Source: ZAX-1 sp046533095 | GTDB lineage: Bacteria > Bacillota > Clostridia > Lachnospirales > Lachnospiraceae | Assembly: GCA_046533095.1 (NCBI GenBank) | Contig: JAJQRA010000007.1 | Span: 1-64,000, forward strand | DNA length: 64,000 nt | Reading direction: 5' to 3' | In this document: piece by piece, positions 26,688 to 35,902 of the stretch | How positions within the stretch are numbered: the first letter of the stretch is position 1 | Layout of the letters: each line of letters starts with the position of its first letter | Position numbers and translations under genes: made by a program | Notes under the pieces: generated by a model | Told to the model about the DNA's origin: nothing | Seen by the model: the letters and a program-made list of their open reading frames with translations, nothing else | The model's database searches: none

Positions 26688-27533
26688 CTAGCCTTTGACC
26701 GCCCCTGCCACCATTCCTTGGATTATTTTTTTGTAGAAAAGCAAATATACAATAATAACAGGCATAGACGCTAACACGAGGGATGTCATCAGCTGCGGAT
26801 AATTTACAGAATACATCCCTGTAAAATTGCTAAGTCCAACAGAGATAGTTTTAAACTGATCATTGCTGATTAGTATCAATGCGAATGGAAATTCATTCCA
26901 CAATGTTAGAAAGCTTAATATAACGACTGTAGAAACAACTGGCTTGCATAATGGAAATATTATCGAAAAAAGCACTTGGTGAACATTGCACCCATCAATC
27001 AATGCCGCCTCTTCAAGCTCTTTCGGCAAAGATTTAATAAAACTGCTCATCAGGAATATCGCTGTTGGCAATCCAATTGCGATATAAGGAAGCAACAGCG
27101 TAAGCCGTTTGTCGTAGAGTCCCGTCTTTTGAAATAAAATAAATAGAGGCACAAGCAACCCATGGAGCGGAACGAGCATACCAGACAGATACAGCCCATA
27201 AACAAGTCCTTTTCCGCGAAATTCTATCCGTGCGATACAATAAGATGTTACAAATGCCAATAGTACCACAAAAAGCACGGATAAAGATGATATAATCAAG
27301 CTGTTGGTAAAATATGTAACCATCTTCCCCGAAGCCAGAACCGCTTTATAATTATCAAAATTTATATTTTGGGGCAATGCCAGAATACTCTGGCTAAATT
27401 CCTGCCCTGATTTAAAAGATGAATTAATCAACCAGAGAATCGGGAAAATACAACTGATTGAAAATACAATCATCAATACATTACACAAAAGAAAAATTGC
27501 TTTAATAATTAACTCTTTCATAGGTTTATGCAT
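26688..27533 (-). CDS. Carbohydrate ABC transporter permease, MalG type
   Basis: 281 residues with six predicted membrane segments. The EAA loop reads LEEAALIDGCNVHQVLFSIIFPL, the conserved contact with the ATPase. The C terminus ends MVAGAVKG, typical of MalG-like subunits. It overlaps the stop of the upstream permease by 8 bp, which implies coupled translation. With that permease and the lipoprotein it forms an importer for a sugar oligomer, here probably a beta-mannoside. No ATPase gene is present, so a shared MsmK/UgpC-type ATPase from elsewhere is inferred. Confidence 0.9.
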   Translation of the reverse strand: MHKPMKELIIKAIFLLCNVLMIVFSISCIFPILWLINSSFKSGQEFSQSILALPQNINFDNYKAVLASGKMVTYFTNSLIISSLSVLFVVLLAFVTSYCIARIEFRGKGLVYGLYLSGMLVPLHGLLVPLFILFQKTGLYDKRLTLLLPYIAIGLPTAIFLMSSFIKSLPKELEEAALIDGCNVHQVLFSIIFPLCKPVVSTVVILSFLTLWNEFPFALILISNDQFKTISVGLSNFTGMYSVNYPQLMTSLVLASMPVIIVYLLFYKKIIQGMVAGAVKG

Positions 27534-28404
27534 AATCGCTCTCTCCTCTTATTACCAATCGACTTAAGAAGATAAGACAGTAGCTCAATATAATCATGCC
27601 CATTGAAATCGTACTTCCATAGCCAAGTTCAAACTGGATAAATGATTTTTTATAGGCATACATGGCGAGAACCTGTGAACTGATACCAGGACCGCCACCG
27701 GTCATGACATAAATATGGTCAAAAATTTTCATAACGCCTGACACGCAAACCATAATGCAAACAAGCAGCGTATCCTTTAACAATGGCAAGGTTATTCGTG
27801 TTGTTCGCTGAAACAAATTTGCCCCATCAATTTCTGCCGCATCAAAAATTTCAATTGGAATCGAAGTAAGTGCCGACACAATGATGACCACATAAAGACC
27901 AATCCATTGCCAAACAAGGGGTGCCGTAACCGCATACATAACCGTTGATATACTGTCAAGCCACGGCCGTATCCATGATTCAAGTCCCATCGTCCTTAAT
28001 GCCAAGTCCAACAACCCATAAGATTTGTCATAAATCAAGCGCCAGATAAATCCAACAACAACAGAGGACAATACAACCGGCAAAAACACAACAGTTCTAT
28101 GAAATTCCTTAAAAAATATCTTCTTTGAAGTGAGCAATATTGATATCAAAAAGCCAATGCCAATTTCACCAATGACGCTGATTAATATAATGAATAAATT
28201 GTTCACAAAGGACATCCAGAATTCTTTGTCTTTTGCCAAAAGCATATAATTTTTAAAATAATTGAAATCCCCTGATGAATTGACCAAACTTTGCCGCGCC
28301 CCCATTATAAGAGGAATTATGATAATAAAAGAATAAATGAGCAGCCCTGGCAGCAAATAGATTGCCAAAAATTTTTTACCCATCAAATGTGATTTTTTTC
28401 GCAT
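27526..28404 (-). CDS. Carbohydrate ABC transporter permease, MalF type
   Basis: 292 residues, beginning with a basic stretch and a first membrane helix (LAIYLLPGLLIYSFIIIIPL). The EAA loop is IFDAAEIDGANLFQRTTRITLP, and YVMTGGGPGISSQVLAMYAY is the usual MalF segment. It precedes the MalG-type gene, which it overlaps, and follows the solute-binding lipoprotein gene after 163 bp. That gap contains an inverted repeat near 28436-28485 (TTGAAGGATT against AGTCCTTCAA), which may tune expression so that the binding protein is made in excess. Confidence 0.9.
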   Translation of the reverse strand: MRKKSHLMGKKFLAIYLLPGLLIYSFIIIIPLIMGARQSLVNSSGDFNYFKNYMLLAKDKEFWMSFVNNLFIILISVIGEIGIGFLISILLTSKKIFFKEFHRTVVFLPVVLSSVVVGFIWRLIYDKSYGLLDLALRTMGLESWIRPWLDSISTVMYAVTAPLVWQWIGLYVVIIVSALTSIPIEIFDAAEIDGANLFQRTTRITLPLLKDTLLVCIMVCVSGVMKIFDHIYVMTGGGPGISSQVLAMYAYKKSFIQFELGYGSTISMGMIILSYCLIFLSRLVIRGESDYA

Positions 28405-28567
28405 ATTTGCCTCCTTTAGAGCGCCTGTTTTAAATGATTGAAGGATTCGCAGTAGCTTTTAGGCGCCAGTCCTTCAATCTTTTAAAACATTGCCGTAGAT
28501 TATTCATAACCAGTCGGTCGTTATGAGTATTTACAACTGATCAATCAAACCTCTTTCGCTGTCCCGA

Positions 28568-29932
28568 TTATTCAGCTACCCTTTCATATTCAGCTTGAAT
28601 TTTTTCAGCCACCTGCTCGGGCGTTGATGAACCTAGCATGATTTCTTGCAGCCCGGTTTCGACTTCTCCATTCACTGAAATTGGCAAATGCACATCGTAA
28701 ATTGCGCTCCATGTCGCATCTTGGACGCTATCAATATATCTTTTAAATAGCGGAGTCACTTTGCTTTCATCAATGGTAGCATTAACAGCAGGCTGTCCAC
28801 TCGCCCCATATAACTGATCCCCAAAATTTTTACTTGTCAAATAATTGATCAGTTCGATTGCTGCCGCTTTTTTCTCTGGCGTTAAGTTATTGTTATACGC
28901 ATAAGCCCAACCTGTTCCACCTGCAACGGCATTCAAGTCTCCTTTTCCTCCAGGAAAACTTGGCATCAATCCAAACTCCGTCGCATTCAATACATCTTCC
29001 GGTGCCTTATCATCAATCTCTGAAATAGCCCATGAGCCTTCAAAAAACATTGCAGCATCCCCACTCATATACAAGCTTTTTTGCTGGTCGTTGTCGATGC
29101 TATTTGCATCTTCGTTAAATGCACCTAGTTTGCTCAATTCTTCATAAGCTTTTAGTGCATCGATAAATTCGGGGTCGGTAAATTTTGCGCCACCACCCTC
29201 TTGAATACTCGTAAACCAATCCGAACCCGTATATCTATCAGCCATAGTGGAAAATATACAACACTGCGCAACCCACTTGCCTTTATTTCCCAAAGCAATC
29301 GGTATAAATCCTTTTTCCTTAAATGTGCCGATCGCGGCTTTAAACGAATCCCAATCTGCCGGAAATTCCGTGATTCCACACTGGTCGAATATGTCTTTGT
29401 TATAGAAAATTACACTTCCATTTGCCAATTCATATGGATATCCATATTTTTCGTCTTTATAAGTGAAATCATAAAAAGCACCCTCAACAAAGCTGTCGCG
29501 CCATTCGGGATTACTATCTAAATCTGCGTCAATCGGACTGATAACACCTAATTTTGCGAACGGCTGAACCATTGCACCTTTAATTTGAAAAACATCGGGC
29601 AGGGAATTGCTTTGTGCAACAGTTTTAATTTTGATTTCATAGGCATCGTGCGCTATAGATTCTTCTTCGATAGTAATATTTGGATGGTCGGCAATAAATT
29701 CATCAATAAGCACTCTTGATATCTTGCCAGTACTATCTGATGCCTCACTTGTGTACATATCCATGATTGTCAGTGTTACTTTCTCATCGCTCGCCTTTGT
29801 GCCGGAACTGTCACTCGCATCGCTTGCGTCTGCGTCAGTCGGTGGCGCAACATCTGTAGCACTTTCACCGCAACCAGTTAGTGCTACTAATCCACAAAAA
29901 AGAAATGTTGCCATAAGTTTTCTAAGTCTCAT
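28568..29932 (-). CDS. Sugar-binding lipoprotein of the mannoside ABC importer
   Basis: About 454 residues of the extracellular solute-binding protein family 1. The signal peptide ends at the lipobox VALTGCGES, and an acidic serine-rich linker follows. Family motifs include PDVFQIKGAMVQPFAKLG and AMFFEGSWAISEI. The ATG at 29932 follows GGGAGG; a longer reading upstream crosses the likely mRNA leader. It is the first gene of the mannoside operon. The promoter at 30015-30043 carries a LacI-type operator inside its spacer, so expression should respond to the sugar through the LacI-family protein. Confidence 0.92.
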   Translation of the reverse strand: MRLRKLMATFLFCGLVALTGCGESATDVAPPTDADASDASDSSGTKASDEKVTLTIMDMYTSEASDSTGKISRVLIDEFIADHPNITIEEESIAHDAYEIKIKTVAQSNSLPDVFQIKGAMVQPFAKLGVISPIDADLDSNPEWRDSFVEGAFYDFTYKDEKYGYPYELANGSVIFYNKDIFDQCGITEFPADWDSFKAAIGTFKEKGFIPIALGNKGKWVAQCCIFSTMADRYTGSDWFTSIQEGGGAKFTDPEFIDALKAYEELSKLGAFNEDANSIDNDQQKSLYMSGDAAMFFEGSWAISEIDDKAPEDVLNATEFGLMPSFPGGKGDLNAVAGGTGWAYAYNNNLTPEKKAAAIELINYLTSKNFGDQLYGASGQPAVNATIDESKVTPLFKRYIDSVQDATWSAIYDVHLPISVNGEVETGLQEIMLGSSTPEQVAEKIQAEYERVAE

Positions 29933-30014
29933 TATTATACCTCCCTGTTTTTTTATTTTAAGAACGTTTATCACGACCTTAAACAATGTTGTTTTGTATT
30001 TTGTGCACATTATT

Positions 30015-30043
30015 ATTCTAATTGAAACGATTCAATTTGTCAA
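30015..30043 (-). promoter_or_regulatory. Promoter with embedded LacI-family operator, mannoside operon
   Basis: On the minus strand, TTGACA (30043-30038) and TAGAAT (30020-30015) enclose exactly 17 bp. That spacer contains the palindrome TTGAAACGATTCAA (30022-30035), so a bound repressor would occlude RNA polymerase directly. Confidence 0.8.
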
Positions 30044-30193
30044 TAGTACAATATAACATAAATATTTAGTTTATTTTTGGTTATAATGGCTAAATATTTA
30101 GATATTATTTTAAAAATTTAATTATATTTATAAGTTTCTATCTATTGCCTTTGTCAATGCGTACTAAAATCAGTAGAATTTGAATCAATATCG

Positions 30194-30209
30194 ATTGAAT
30201 CGTTTTAAT
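30194..30209. promoter_or_regulatory. Second LacI-family operator upstream of the mannoside operon
   Basis: ATTGAATCGTTTTAAT resembles the promoter operator with an imperfect right arm. It lies about 172 bp further upstream, a distance that would allow looping between two repressor dimers. Confidence 0.55.
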
Positions 30210-30302
30210 CTTGAAAATCGAACATTCAGAATGTTCCATCAGATATTTCTTTATGGATTCCTGTGGCTATGATTTTGTAATCATTGTGAAAGGAATGAGG
30301 AC

Positions 30303-30809
30303 GTTTGTAAATCAGATTGCATTGGATTGCAAGGGTACATTTGAAGACATGTGGGAATAAGAGACGGTTTCATTATATAAGAGCCGTGATGATTCCGAAA
30401 AGCTGTTCCGAGCAGACAAGCCGTATCTTGGCAACAAGAGTTTGCGTGTTTTTTCCGACGAGTCGATTTCTGCCAAGATACTTATTGAATTCATTACACT
30501 TATTGTAAGGTGCAAAATCTATACCAAACTCAAGACAGTCATGGTGAAAATGGATAAAAACCGAATTTTATGACAGTACCAGCTGCATTGAGGACACTGG
30601 AAAAAATAGAAATGATTCGGCAGTTTGACGATGTGTACCGCCTTGACCACGCAGTCACTGCCACACAAAAAACTATCCCAAAAGCATTTGGTGTGGATGC
30701 AAATGATGTAAAAGGCAGCGCAAGCCAGATCAGTGAACAGTTGAGGTTGGCAAGTAAAAAGAAAAGATCAGAAGCATATGGCAAGGATGAGGATAGCAAC
30801 CGCTATTGA
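30303..30809 (+). pseudogene. C-terminal remnant of an IS1634-like transposase
   Basis: Two frames together match the end of an IS1634-type transposase. The first reads EKLFRADKPYLGNKSLRVFS and ISAKILIEFITLIVRCKIYT. The second reads MTVPAALRTLEKIEMIRQFD and YRLDHAVTATQKTIPKAFGV. A stop and frame change separate them near 30568, and the N-terminal two thirds are absent. No intact terminal repeats were found. Confidence 0.75.
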
Positions 30810-30859
30810 GGAGAAGATGGGGGAAATATACTGATAGAATGTTCATCACTATTGAAAAA

Positions 30860-30899
30860 GAGGGTGCACCGACATCCTAATGTACCCTCAAAATTTTTT
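30860..30899 (+). terminator. Terminator-like hairpin
   Basis: GAGGGT and ACCCTC arms (30860-30889) are followed by an A4T6 stretch. It lies between the transposase remnant and the converging regulator gene and could end transcription from either side. Confidence 0.55.
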
Positions 30900-31017
30900 G
30901 AGTAGGAAATTAATGGAAAGTTAACATAATGATATGTAGGACTTTCAGCTTTTTCTTCTCATAATAAAATTGTAGTGATATGGACTCGTGTACTGTATAG
31001 ATGCTTTTTATTTATTT

Positions 31018-32037
31018 CTATTCCTTGTTCAAGGAACGAGTTGATTCGCGAATTACAAGCTTTGGAGCAAGAAGGATCTTTTCCCCTATAAGTTCCGGGT
31101 GATCAATTCGTTCTATCAAGATGCTGACCACTCGCTTACACATCTCGCTTACTGGCTGCTGTACTGTTGTAAGGGGTGTTTCTAAGAGTGTTGTGTAAAT
31201 TAAGTCATCATATCCAGCAACAGAGATATCTTCCGGAATATGGTAGCCGCACTCTTTTAAACGTTTCATAACGCCAAGTGCTATAATATCATTCATGCTG
31301 AGGATTGCATCCGGTTTCATGATGCGCAGAATTTCATCAACAGCATGGTATCCGCCTTCAAACGTAGACACATCCTCAATAATCCAATTATCACTTAGGG
31401 GAATGTTCACTTCCGCAAAAGCAGCACGATAGCCTTCGACTCGAAGTTTTGCCAAGGGAAGGGCAAGATTGGCTACGATATAGAAAATACTACGATGCCC
31501 ATTTTTCAAAAGGTGTTTCGTCAGACTATAGGATCCGGCACTCAAATCGGTCATTACACAGGGAGCATTGACATCATTATAATAGGTCGTAATGAAGCAA
31601 AGCGGTATTCCCCTTTTTTGCAGTTCCCGAAAGTGATGTACATCCTCTGATGCTTTGTGGGAGGGTACGCAAATTACACCATCCACCCAAAGGCTGATGA
31701 ATTTATCGACAATGTCCTTCTCCTTTGTTATGCTTCCGGCTGATATTCCCAACATCAGGTCATACCCTTGCTCATCGAGGTTCTGCTGTATATAGTCAGT
31801 GAGCAGACCGAAGAAAGGATTCGTGATATCCGTTATAATCAAGCCGATCGTATGGGTATGCTTTGATGTCAAAAAACGTGCATACCTGTTGGGCTTGTAG
31901 CCTAATCTATCTGCTACCTCCAACACTTTTTCTCTTGTTTCACTGCTAATGTTTTTTTTGCCGTTTAGAGCCATGGACGCAGTGCCGACTGAAACCTCTG
32001 CCGCCGCTGCAACATCTTTGATGGTTACTGCAGACAT
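31018..32037 (-). CDS. LacI-family transcriptional repressor
   Basis: 339 residues. The N-terminal helix-turn-helix and hinge read VTIKDVAAAAEVSVGTASMA followed by LGYKPNRYARFL. A periplasmic-binding-protein-like sensor domain follows (IGLIITDITNPFFG). It probably represses the mannoside operon, because palindromes of the same TTGAAACG-type lie in that operon's promoter and near its own start (32062-32074). A small transposase remnant separates it from the operon it would control. GGTGAT precedes the ATG. The C terminus carries the usual TTVQQPVSEMC segment, so it is complete. Confidence 0.92.
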   Translation of the reverse strand: MSAVTIKDVAAAAEVSVGTASMALNGKKNISSETREKVLEVADRLGYKPNRYARFLTSKHTHTIGLIITDITNPFFGLLTDYIQQNLDEQGYDLMLGISAGSITKEKDIVDKFISLWVDGVICVPSHKASEDVHHFRELQKRGIPLCFITTYYNDVNAPCVMTDLSAGSYSLTKHLLKNGHRSIFYIVANLALPLAKLRVEGYRAAFAEVNIPLSDNWIIEDVSTFEGGYHAVDEILRIMKPDAILSMNDIIALGVMKRLKECGYHIPEDISVAGYDDLIYTTLLETPLTTVQQPVSEMCKRVVSILIERIDHPELIGEKILLAPKLVIRESTRSLNKE

Positions 32038-32061
32038 TTTTTATCACCAATTTCCCAAATG

Positions 32062-32117
32062 TTAAACGTTTCAATAATACTAAAACATATTATAGCGTTT
32101 TTATGTCACACTTGCAA
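32062..32117 (-). promoter_or_regulatory. Promoter and autoregulatory operator of the LacI-family gene
   Basis: Minus-strand TTGCAA (32117-32112) and TATAAT (32094-32089) are spaced 17 bp. Just downstream, TTAAACGTTTCAA (32062-32074) matches the mannoside operator, indicating autoregulation. Confidence 0.7.
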
Positions 32118-32414
32118 GTAATATTTGATAGCCAGGTGTAGACGTCTTTATTATATGTTATAAAACATCCCTTGTAGAGTACCTCCATATCCTGTTGGGG
32201 AATAATAAGCCGTCAGATGAGCCGTCAAGCATTGCCAGTTGAAAGTGGTAAAGAGCAGAAAAATACGCCTTTTCTTAACAGACACCCTCAATTGCGCAAA
32301 TTGGAGATTTAGCATACGTAAGAAAGATTACTTTTGGAAACTCACTCATGCCCCTCCATGATTTCTATAAGTTTTAATTTTTGAAAGAAGGCATGGGGCT
32401 TCATGCCACCATTT
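32118..32414. other. Intergenic stretch without a recognisable gene
   Basis: About 300 bp between the regulator promoter and the CHAP-domain debris. No coding sequence with a credible ribosome binding site, no RNA gene and no strong hairpin was seen. Confidence 0.5.
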
Positions 32415-32600
32415 TTAATACGCCGGAATCCCACACCCATATATGCCGTTGCTGCCAACGTCATAAGTCCTCTACCTTACCAAATCACTTAAGTTGCCTT
32501 CAATCGTGTAGACCGTTCCATCCTCGTACCTCTCAGCAATGCCGGTATGATCGGTAATGCCGTCGCCTTTCCAGTCAAAGAAAATGATGTCGCTGAGCAA
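32415..32600 (-). pseudogene. C-terminal remnant of a CHAP/NlpC-type hydrolase of a conjugative element
   Basis: SDIIFFDWKGDGITDHTGIA, ERYEDGTVYTIEGNLSD and, after an in-frame TAG, RTYDVGSNGIYGCGIPAY match the end of the CHAP domain of Tn1549-type cell-wall hydrolases used in conjugation. The N-terminal part is replaced by an IS3 transposase fragment from the other strand. Confidence 0.7.
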
Positions 32601-32808
32601 AACGGAGACACCAATCGACAATGCTGTAGCGGAATCGATGTACAGCGTCATCAAAACCGAGTTCGCATTCGAGCGCGAATGGGTGGATTTAGACGAGTTG
32701 GAGCTTGGTTTATTTGATTATGCCAATTGGTACAACAACGTCAGAATCCACGGCAACTTGGGCTATCGTACACCGGTAGAGGTACAAGTGGGCGCGGCGA
32801 CAGACTGA
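32590..32808 (+). pseudogene. C-terminal remnant of an IS3-family transposase
   Basis: TETPIDNAVAESMYSVIKTE, an ELGLFDYANWYNNVRIHG stretch and LGYRTPVE are the last part of an IS3-family integrase core, including the catalytic glutamate (NAVAES). The left end joins the CHAP remnant. GGATTTCTC at 32812 and its complement GAGAAATCC near 32910 follow but are not proven element ends. Confidence 0.75.
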
Positions 32809-33077
32809 TGGATTTCTCACAAGTGACAGCACAGCGCAAAATTGGCAAGGGTGCTTTGCGTTCATTTTAACCCTTGATGTCCTTGTCGGTTTTGTGCTAA
32901 TCTGCACAGCGAGAAATCCCAGAAAGTTCAACAAAATTTTGTACAGAAATGTGTTGACAATTCATTATTTCAGCTCGGTTTAGAAAGTTTGGAAAAGCAT
33001 GTCCGAAAATAGCCAGATATGTTTAGAAAATGTGATATAATAAAGGCAAGCTCAAATAAAGAGGTGAGGTAAGAGTT

Positions 33078-34541
33078 ATGTTGGCGACTGATAGCATGGG
33101 TCTATATGCGGCATTCAAAGCAAAGGACGCACGATTTGACGGGCGTTTCTTTGTAGGCATATCGACCACCGGAATATATTGCCGCCCGGTGTGTAAGGCA
33201 AGACAACCCAAAAAGAATAACTGCACATTTTATCACACTGCGGCAGAAGCCGAACAAGCAGGATATCGGCCGTGTTTGTTATGTAGACCGGAACTTGCGC
33301 CCGGTGCGTCCATAACCGATGCTACTGCTATGTTGGTTCACAGAGCAACGAGAATGTTGGAAGAAAATTGTGGAAGCGGGCAAAGTTTGGACGAGCTTTC
33401 CGGACGACTTGGTTGCACAGACCGCCATTTGCGACGCGCGTTCACAGCAGAATATAATGTTTCGCCGGTACAATATCTTCAAACATGTCGCCTGCTTCTT
33501 GCAAAAAATCTACTAACAGACACCAACATATCTGTACTTGATGTTGCAATGTCCGCAGGGTTCGGCAGTTTACGTCGGTTTAATGACCTTTTCAAAAAGC
33601 ATTATCACCTTTCTCCCACGACATTGCGTAAAAGAATGTCGGAAGAAAAAAAGCAGAACAGTAATATTACTTTGGCTTTGGGCTATCGCCCGCCTTACCG
33701 CTTCCAAGAAATGTTAAACTTCCTCGGTGCCCGCGTTATCCCCGGCGTGGAGGTAGTAAACGATGGGGAGTACATGCGAACTGTTCATTTGCTGGATGCA
33801 GATCAAAAGCATGTATACGGTTGGCTCCGTGTAGGTCGCAATCCCCACAAAAATGTTTTGACAGTCACGGTGAGCGAAACATTGCTACCGGTACTTCCGC
33901 AGGTATTGGCAAAGGTACGTCACCTATTCGACCTCTATTGTGACCCAAATACGGTATTTGAAACACTTTTGCCAATGAATGATATCCACCCCGGACTTTG
34001 TGTTTTGGGAACCCGACTGCCCGGCAGCTTCAATGCTTTTGAAATGGCGGCCAGGGCGGTGTTGGGGCAGCAAATAACTGTAAAAGCCGCAGGCACATTA
34101 GCCGGACGGCTTGTGTACGCTTACGGTACGAAAATCCAGACCGGCATAGAGGGCTTAACCCACGTTTTCCCCTCACCCAAAGATATACTTTCTTTGGATG
34201 GACCAATTGAAAATCATCTTGGGCCGCTTGGCATTATCGCAACGCGGGCAAGGACTATCTGTGAATTGGCAAAAGCATTAGAACAAGGGAAAATAGATTT
34301 TGGACTTTGCGCCGATCCGGAAGTGGAAATGAATAAACTGCTTGCAATTCCAGGCATTGGGAACTGGACATCTTGCTACATTGCAATGCGTACAATGGAA
34401 TGGCCTGACGCTTTCCTTGAAACAGATGTTGGCGTAAAAAAGGCGCTTGCGCCTCATACCTCAAAAGAGCTTCTCGAAATGGCAGAAGCATGGCGACCGT
34501 GGCGCAGCTATGCAACAATAAACCTTTGGAACTCGCTATAA
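33078..34541 (+). CDS. Ada-AlkA fusion: methylation-responsive regulator and 3-methyladenine glycosylase
   Basis: 487 residues with four domains in order. First an Ada zinc domain (residues 5-75; GIYCRPVCKARQP and LLCRPE, whose cysteine accepts a methyl group from phosphotriesters). Then an AraC helix-turn-helix pair (90-190), an AlkA N-terminal domain, and a HhH-GPD glycosylase (about 320-470) with IPGIGNWTSCYIAMR and the catalytic aspartate in LETDVGVKKAL. It both senses alkylation and excises 3-methyladenine. It lies 26 bp before the methyltransferase gene, forming an adaptive-response operon. The fusion layout is known from other bacteria. Confidence 0.93.
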   Translation: MLATDSMGLYAAFKAKDARFDGRFFVGISTTGIYCRPVCKARQPKKNNCTFYHTAAEAEQAGYRPCLLCRPELAPGASITDATAMLVHRATRMLEENCGSGQSLDELSGRLGCTDRHLRRAFTAEYNVSPVQYLQTCRLLLAKNLLTDTNISVLDVAMSAGFGSLRRFNDLFKKHYHLSPTTLRKRMSEEKKQNSNITLALGYRPPYRFQEMLNFLGARVIPGVEVVNDGEYMRTVHLLDADQKHVYGWLRVGRNPHKNVLTVTVSETLLPVLPQVLAKVRHLFDLYCDPNTVFETLLPMNDIHPGLCVLGTRLPGSFNAFEMAARAVLGQQITVKAAGTLAGRLVYAYGTKIQTGIEGLTHVFPSPKDILSLDGPIENHLGPLGIIATRARTICELAKALEQGKIDFGLCADPEVEMNKLLAIPGIGNWTSCYIAMRTMEWPDAFLETDVGVKKALAPHTSKELLEMAEAWRPWRSYATINLWNSL

Positions 34542-34567
34542 ATGCAAAAATTAAGGAGGAATGGACA

Positions 34568-35107
34568 ATGTACTATTCAACAACTTATTTATCGCCTGTG
34601 GGTTTGATTACGTTAGCATGTGATGGAGACAATCTCGTTGGGCTGTGGCTGGATGGCCAAAAGTACCACGCAGATACCATACCCGAAGCACTAACTAAGA
34701 AAAACGACTTACCGGTTTTCGACGCTACAAAAAAATGGTTGGATAGGTATTTTGCCAAGGAGAAACCCACCATTTCCAAATTGCCGCTAGCGCCTATGGG
34801 CGGAGATTTTCGGCAAAACGTATGGAATATTTTATGTGAAATTCCATACGGCGAAGTGACTACCTACGGCGACATTGCAAAGAAAATGGCTGCAAAAATG
34901 GGCAAAGATAGCATGTCCAGTCAAGCGGTAGGCGGAGCCGTCGGGCACAATCCCATTTCAATCATCATTCCCTGTCACCGGGTTGTCGGTGCGAACGGCA
35001 GTTTGACAGGCTATGCCGGGGGTGTTGCCACAAAAGCAAAACTACTTGAATTGGAGGAAGTTGACCAGTCCTCCCTGTTCGTGCCCAAAAAAGGTACTGC
35101 ACTCTGA
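34568..35107 (+). CDS. ogt: Methylated-DNA-protein cysteine methyltransferase
   Basis: 179 residues. The acceptor-cysteine motif IIPCHRVVGANGSLTGYAGG lies near residue 135, preceded by the DNA-binding helix segment PYGEVTTYGDIA. The protein removes methyl groups from O6-methylguanine in a suicide reaction. The ATG at 34568 follows AAGGAGGA; a longer reading overlaps the upstream gene and is unsupported. It is the second gene of the alkylation-repair operon. The upstream Ada-AlkA protein probably activates both after damage. Confidence 0.95.
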   Translation: MYYSTTYLSPVGLITLACDGDNLVGLWLDGQKYHADTIPEALTKKNDLPVFDATKKWLDRYFAKEKPTISKLPLAPMGGDFRQNVWNILCEIPYGEVTTYGDIAKKMAAKMGKDSMSSQAVGGAVGHNPISIIIPCHRVVGANGSLTGYAGGVATKAKLLELEEVDQSSLFVPKKGTAL

Positions 35108-35117
35108 TAGCCATAGA

Positions 35118-35267
35118 CTAAGGGGTATGGCCACTGTTCTCAATTGCTTTCAAGTGCCGTAGGGTTATGCCCAACCTTTCGGCTAACTGGCATTGTGTGA
35201 ACCCTTTCGCTTGTCGGGTGGCTTTGACTACGCCGCCTAATGTGTCGGTTGTATTCTGTTGTTGCAT
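35118..35267 (-). CDS. Truncated XRE-type helix-turn-helix protein
   Basis: A 49-residue frame starts at 35267 behind TTGGAGGTGA: MQQQNTTDTLGGVVKATRQ, KGFTQCQLAERLGIT and LRHLKAIENSG. This is one whole XRE-type DNA-binding domain start, but homologous regulators usually run to 100 or more residues. The frame ends at a TAG soon after the third helix. It may be a minimal regulator or a decayed one. It converges with the ogt gene. Confidence 0.6.
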   Translation of the reverse strand: MQQQNTTDTLGGVVKATRQAKGFTQCQLAERLGITLRHLKAIENSGHTP

Positions 35268-35299
35268 GGTGTAGTCACCTCCAATTCAAACTGTTCTTC

Positions 35300-35902
35300 T
35301 CAAGGATTCCTTTTGAAATGTCTAAATGACAATACTCCAATAGGAATAAAGTATATGCACCAAAATTCCAGTACCGCCGTACCAATCCATGCTACTCCTT
35401 GCATGTCGGTGTTGAACACACCTAAAAGCGGTATCATCAAGCAGCTTATTGCAAAAATACCATGAGCCATAAGCATCCATTTCAATGCCCTATCTGATTT
35501 TGCTTTTGCATCAATTGTCATCCCGGCGAAAAAGGTTGCAAGCGACATGGCGCAGTAGCCGAGCATATCAAAGTTGAAAATCAGACCGAAATTTTGAAAA
35601 TCGAGCAATCGTGCCGCTTGTTCGCTCAACCCTCCAAACCGAACGGTTGTAAGTTGTGTGAAATAGACAAGCAAATTGATTGCCGCATATATCCCGGCGA
35701 AAATCATGGCGGTATAACCCGCAGTTCTACGTTCAGAATTTCCTTTGGCCGCAAACGAACACACCATTGGAATAAAACTAAGCGCAATACATACACTGGA
35801 AAAATAAGCACCAAATAGAAAACCAAAAGGCATAGATAGAGCAAAACCTGCCACCGCACAGATGTTAATAATGGAACTGACTGTTCCGATTTTCTTATTC
35901 AT
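35300..35902 (-). CDS. Unidentified integral membrane protein
   Basis: About 200 residues with six hydrophobic segments, for example ICAVAGFALSMPFGFLFGAY, YTAMIFAGIYAAINLLVYF, GYCAMSLATFFAGM and LEFWCIYFIPIGVLSF. No enzymatic motif was recognised and the family is unknown to me. The ATG at 35902 follows GGAGGCTTTGAGA and lies 8 bp inside the end of the TetR gene, so the two are translationally coupled. The pair is probably repressed by that TetR protein. A role in efflux or lipid stress is plausible but unsupported. Confidence 0.75.
   Translation of the reverse strand: MNKKIGTVSSIINICAVAGFALSMPFGFLFGAYFSSVCIALSFIPMVCSFAAKGNSERRTAGYTAMIFAGIYAAINLLVYFTQLTTVRFGGLSEQAARLLDFQNFGLIFNFDMLGYCAMSLATFFAGMTIDAKAKSDRALKWMLMAHGIFAISCLMIPLLGVFNTDMQGVAWIGTAVLEFWCIYFIPIGVLSFRHFKRNP

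Noticed and set aside
32217..32312. 31-codon plus-strand frame (MSRQALPVESG...)
   Set aside because: It is short, has no ribosome binding site at proper spacing and no recognised homology.
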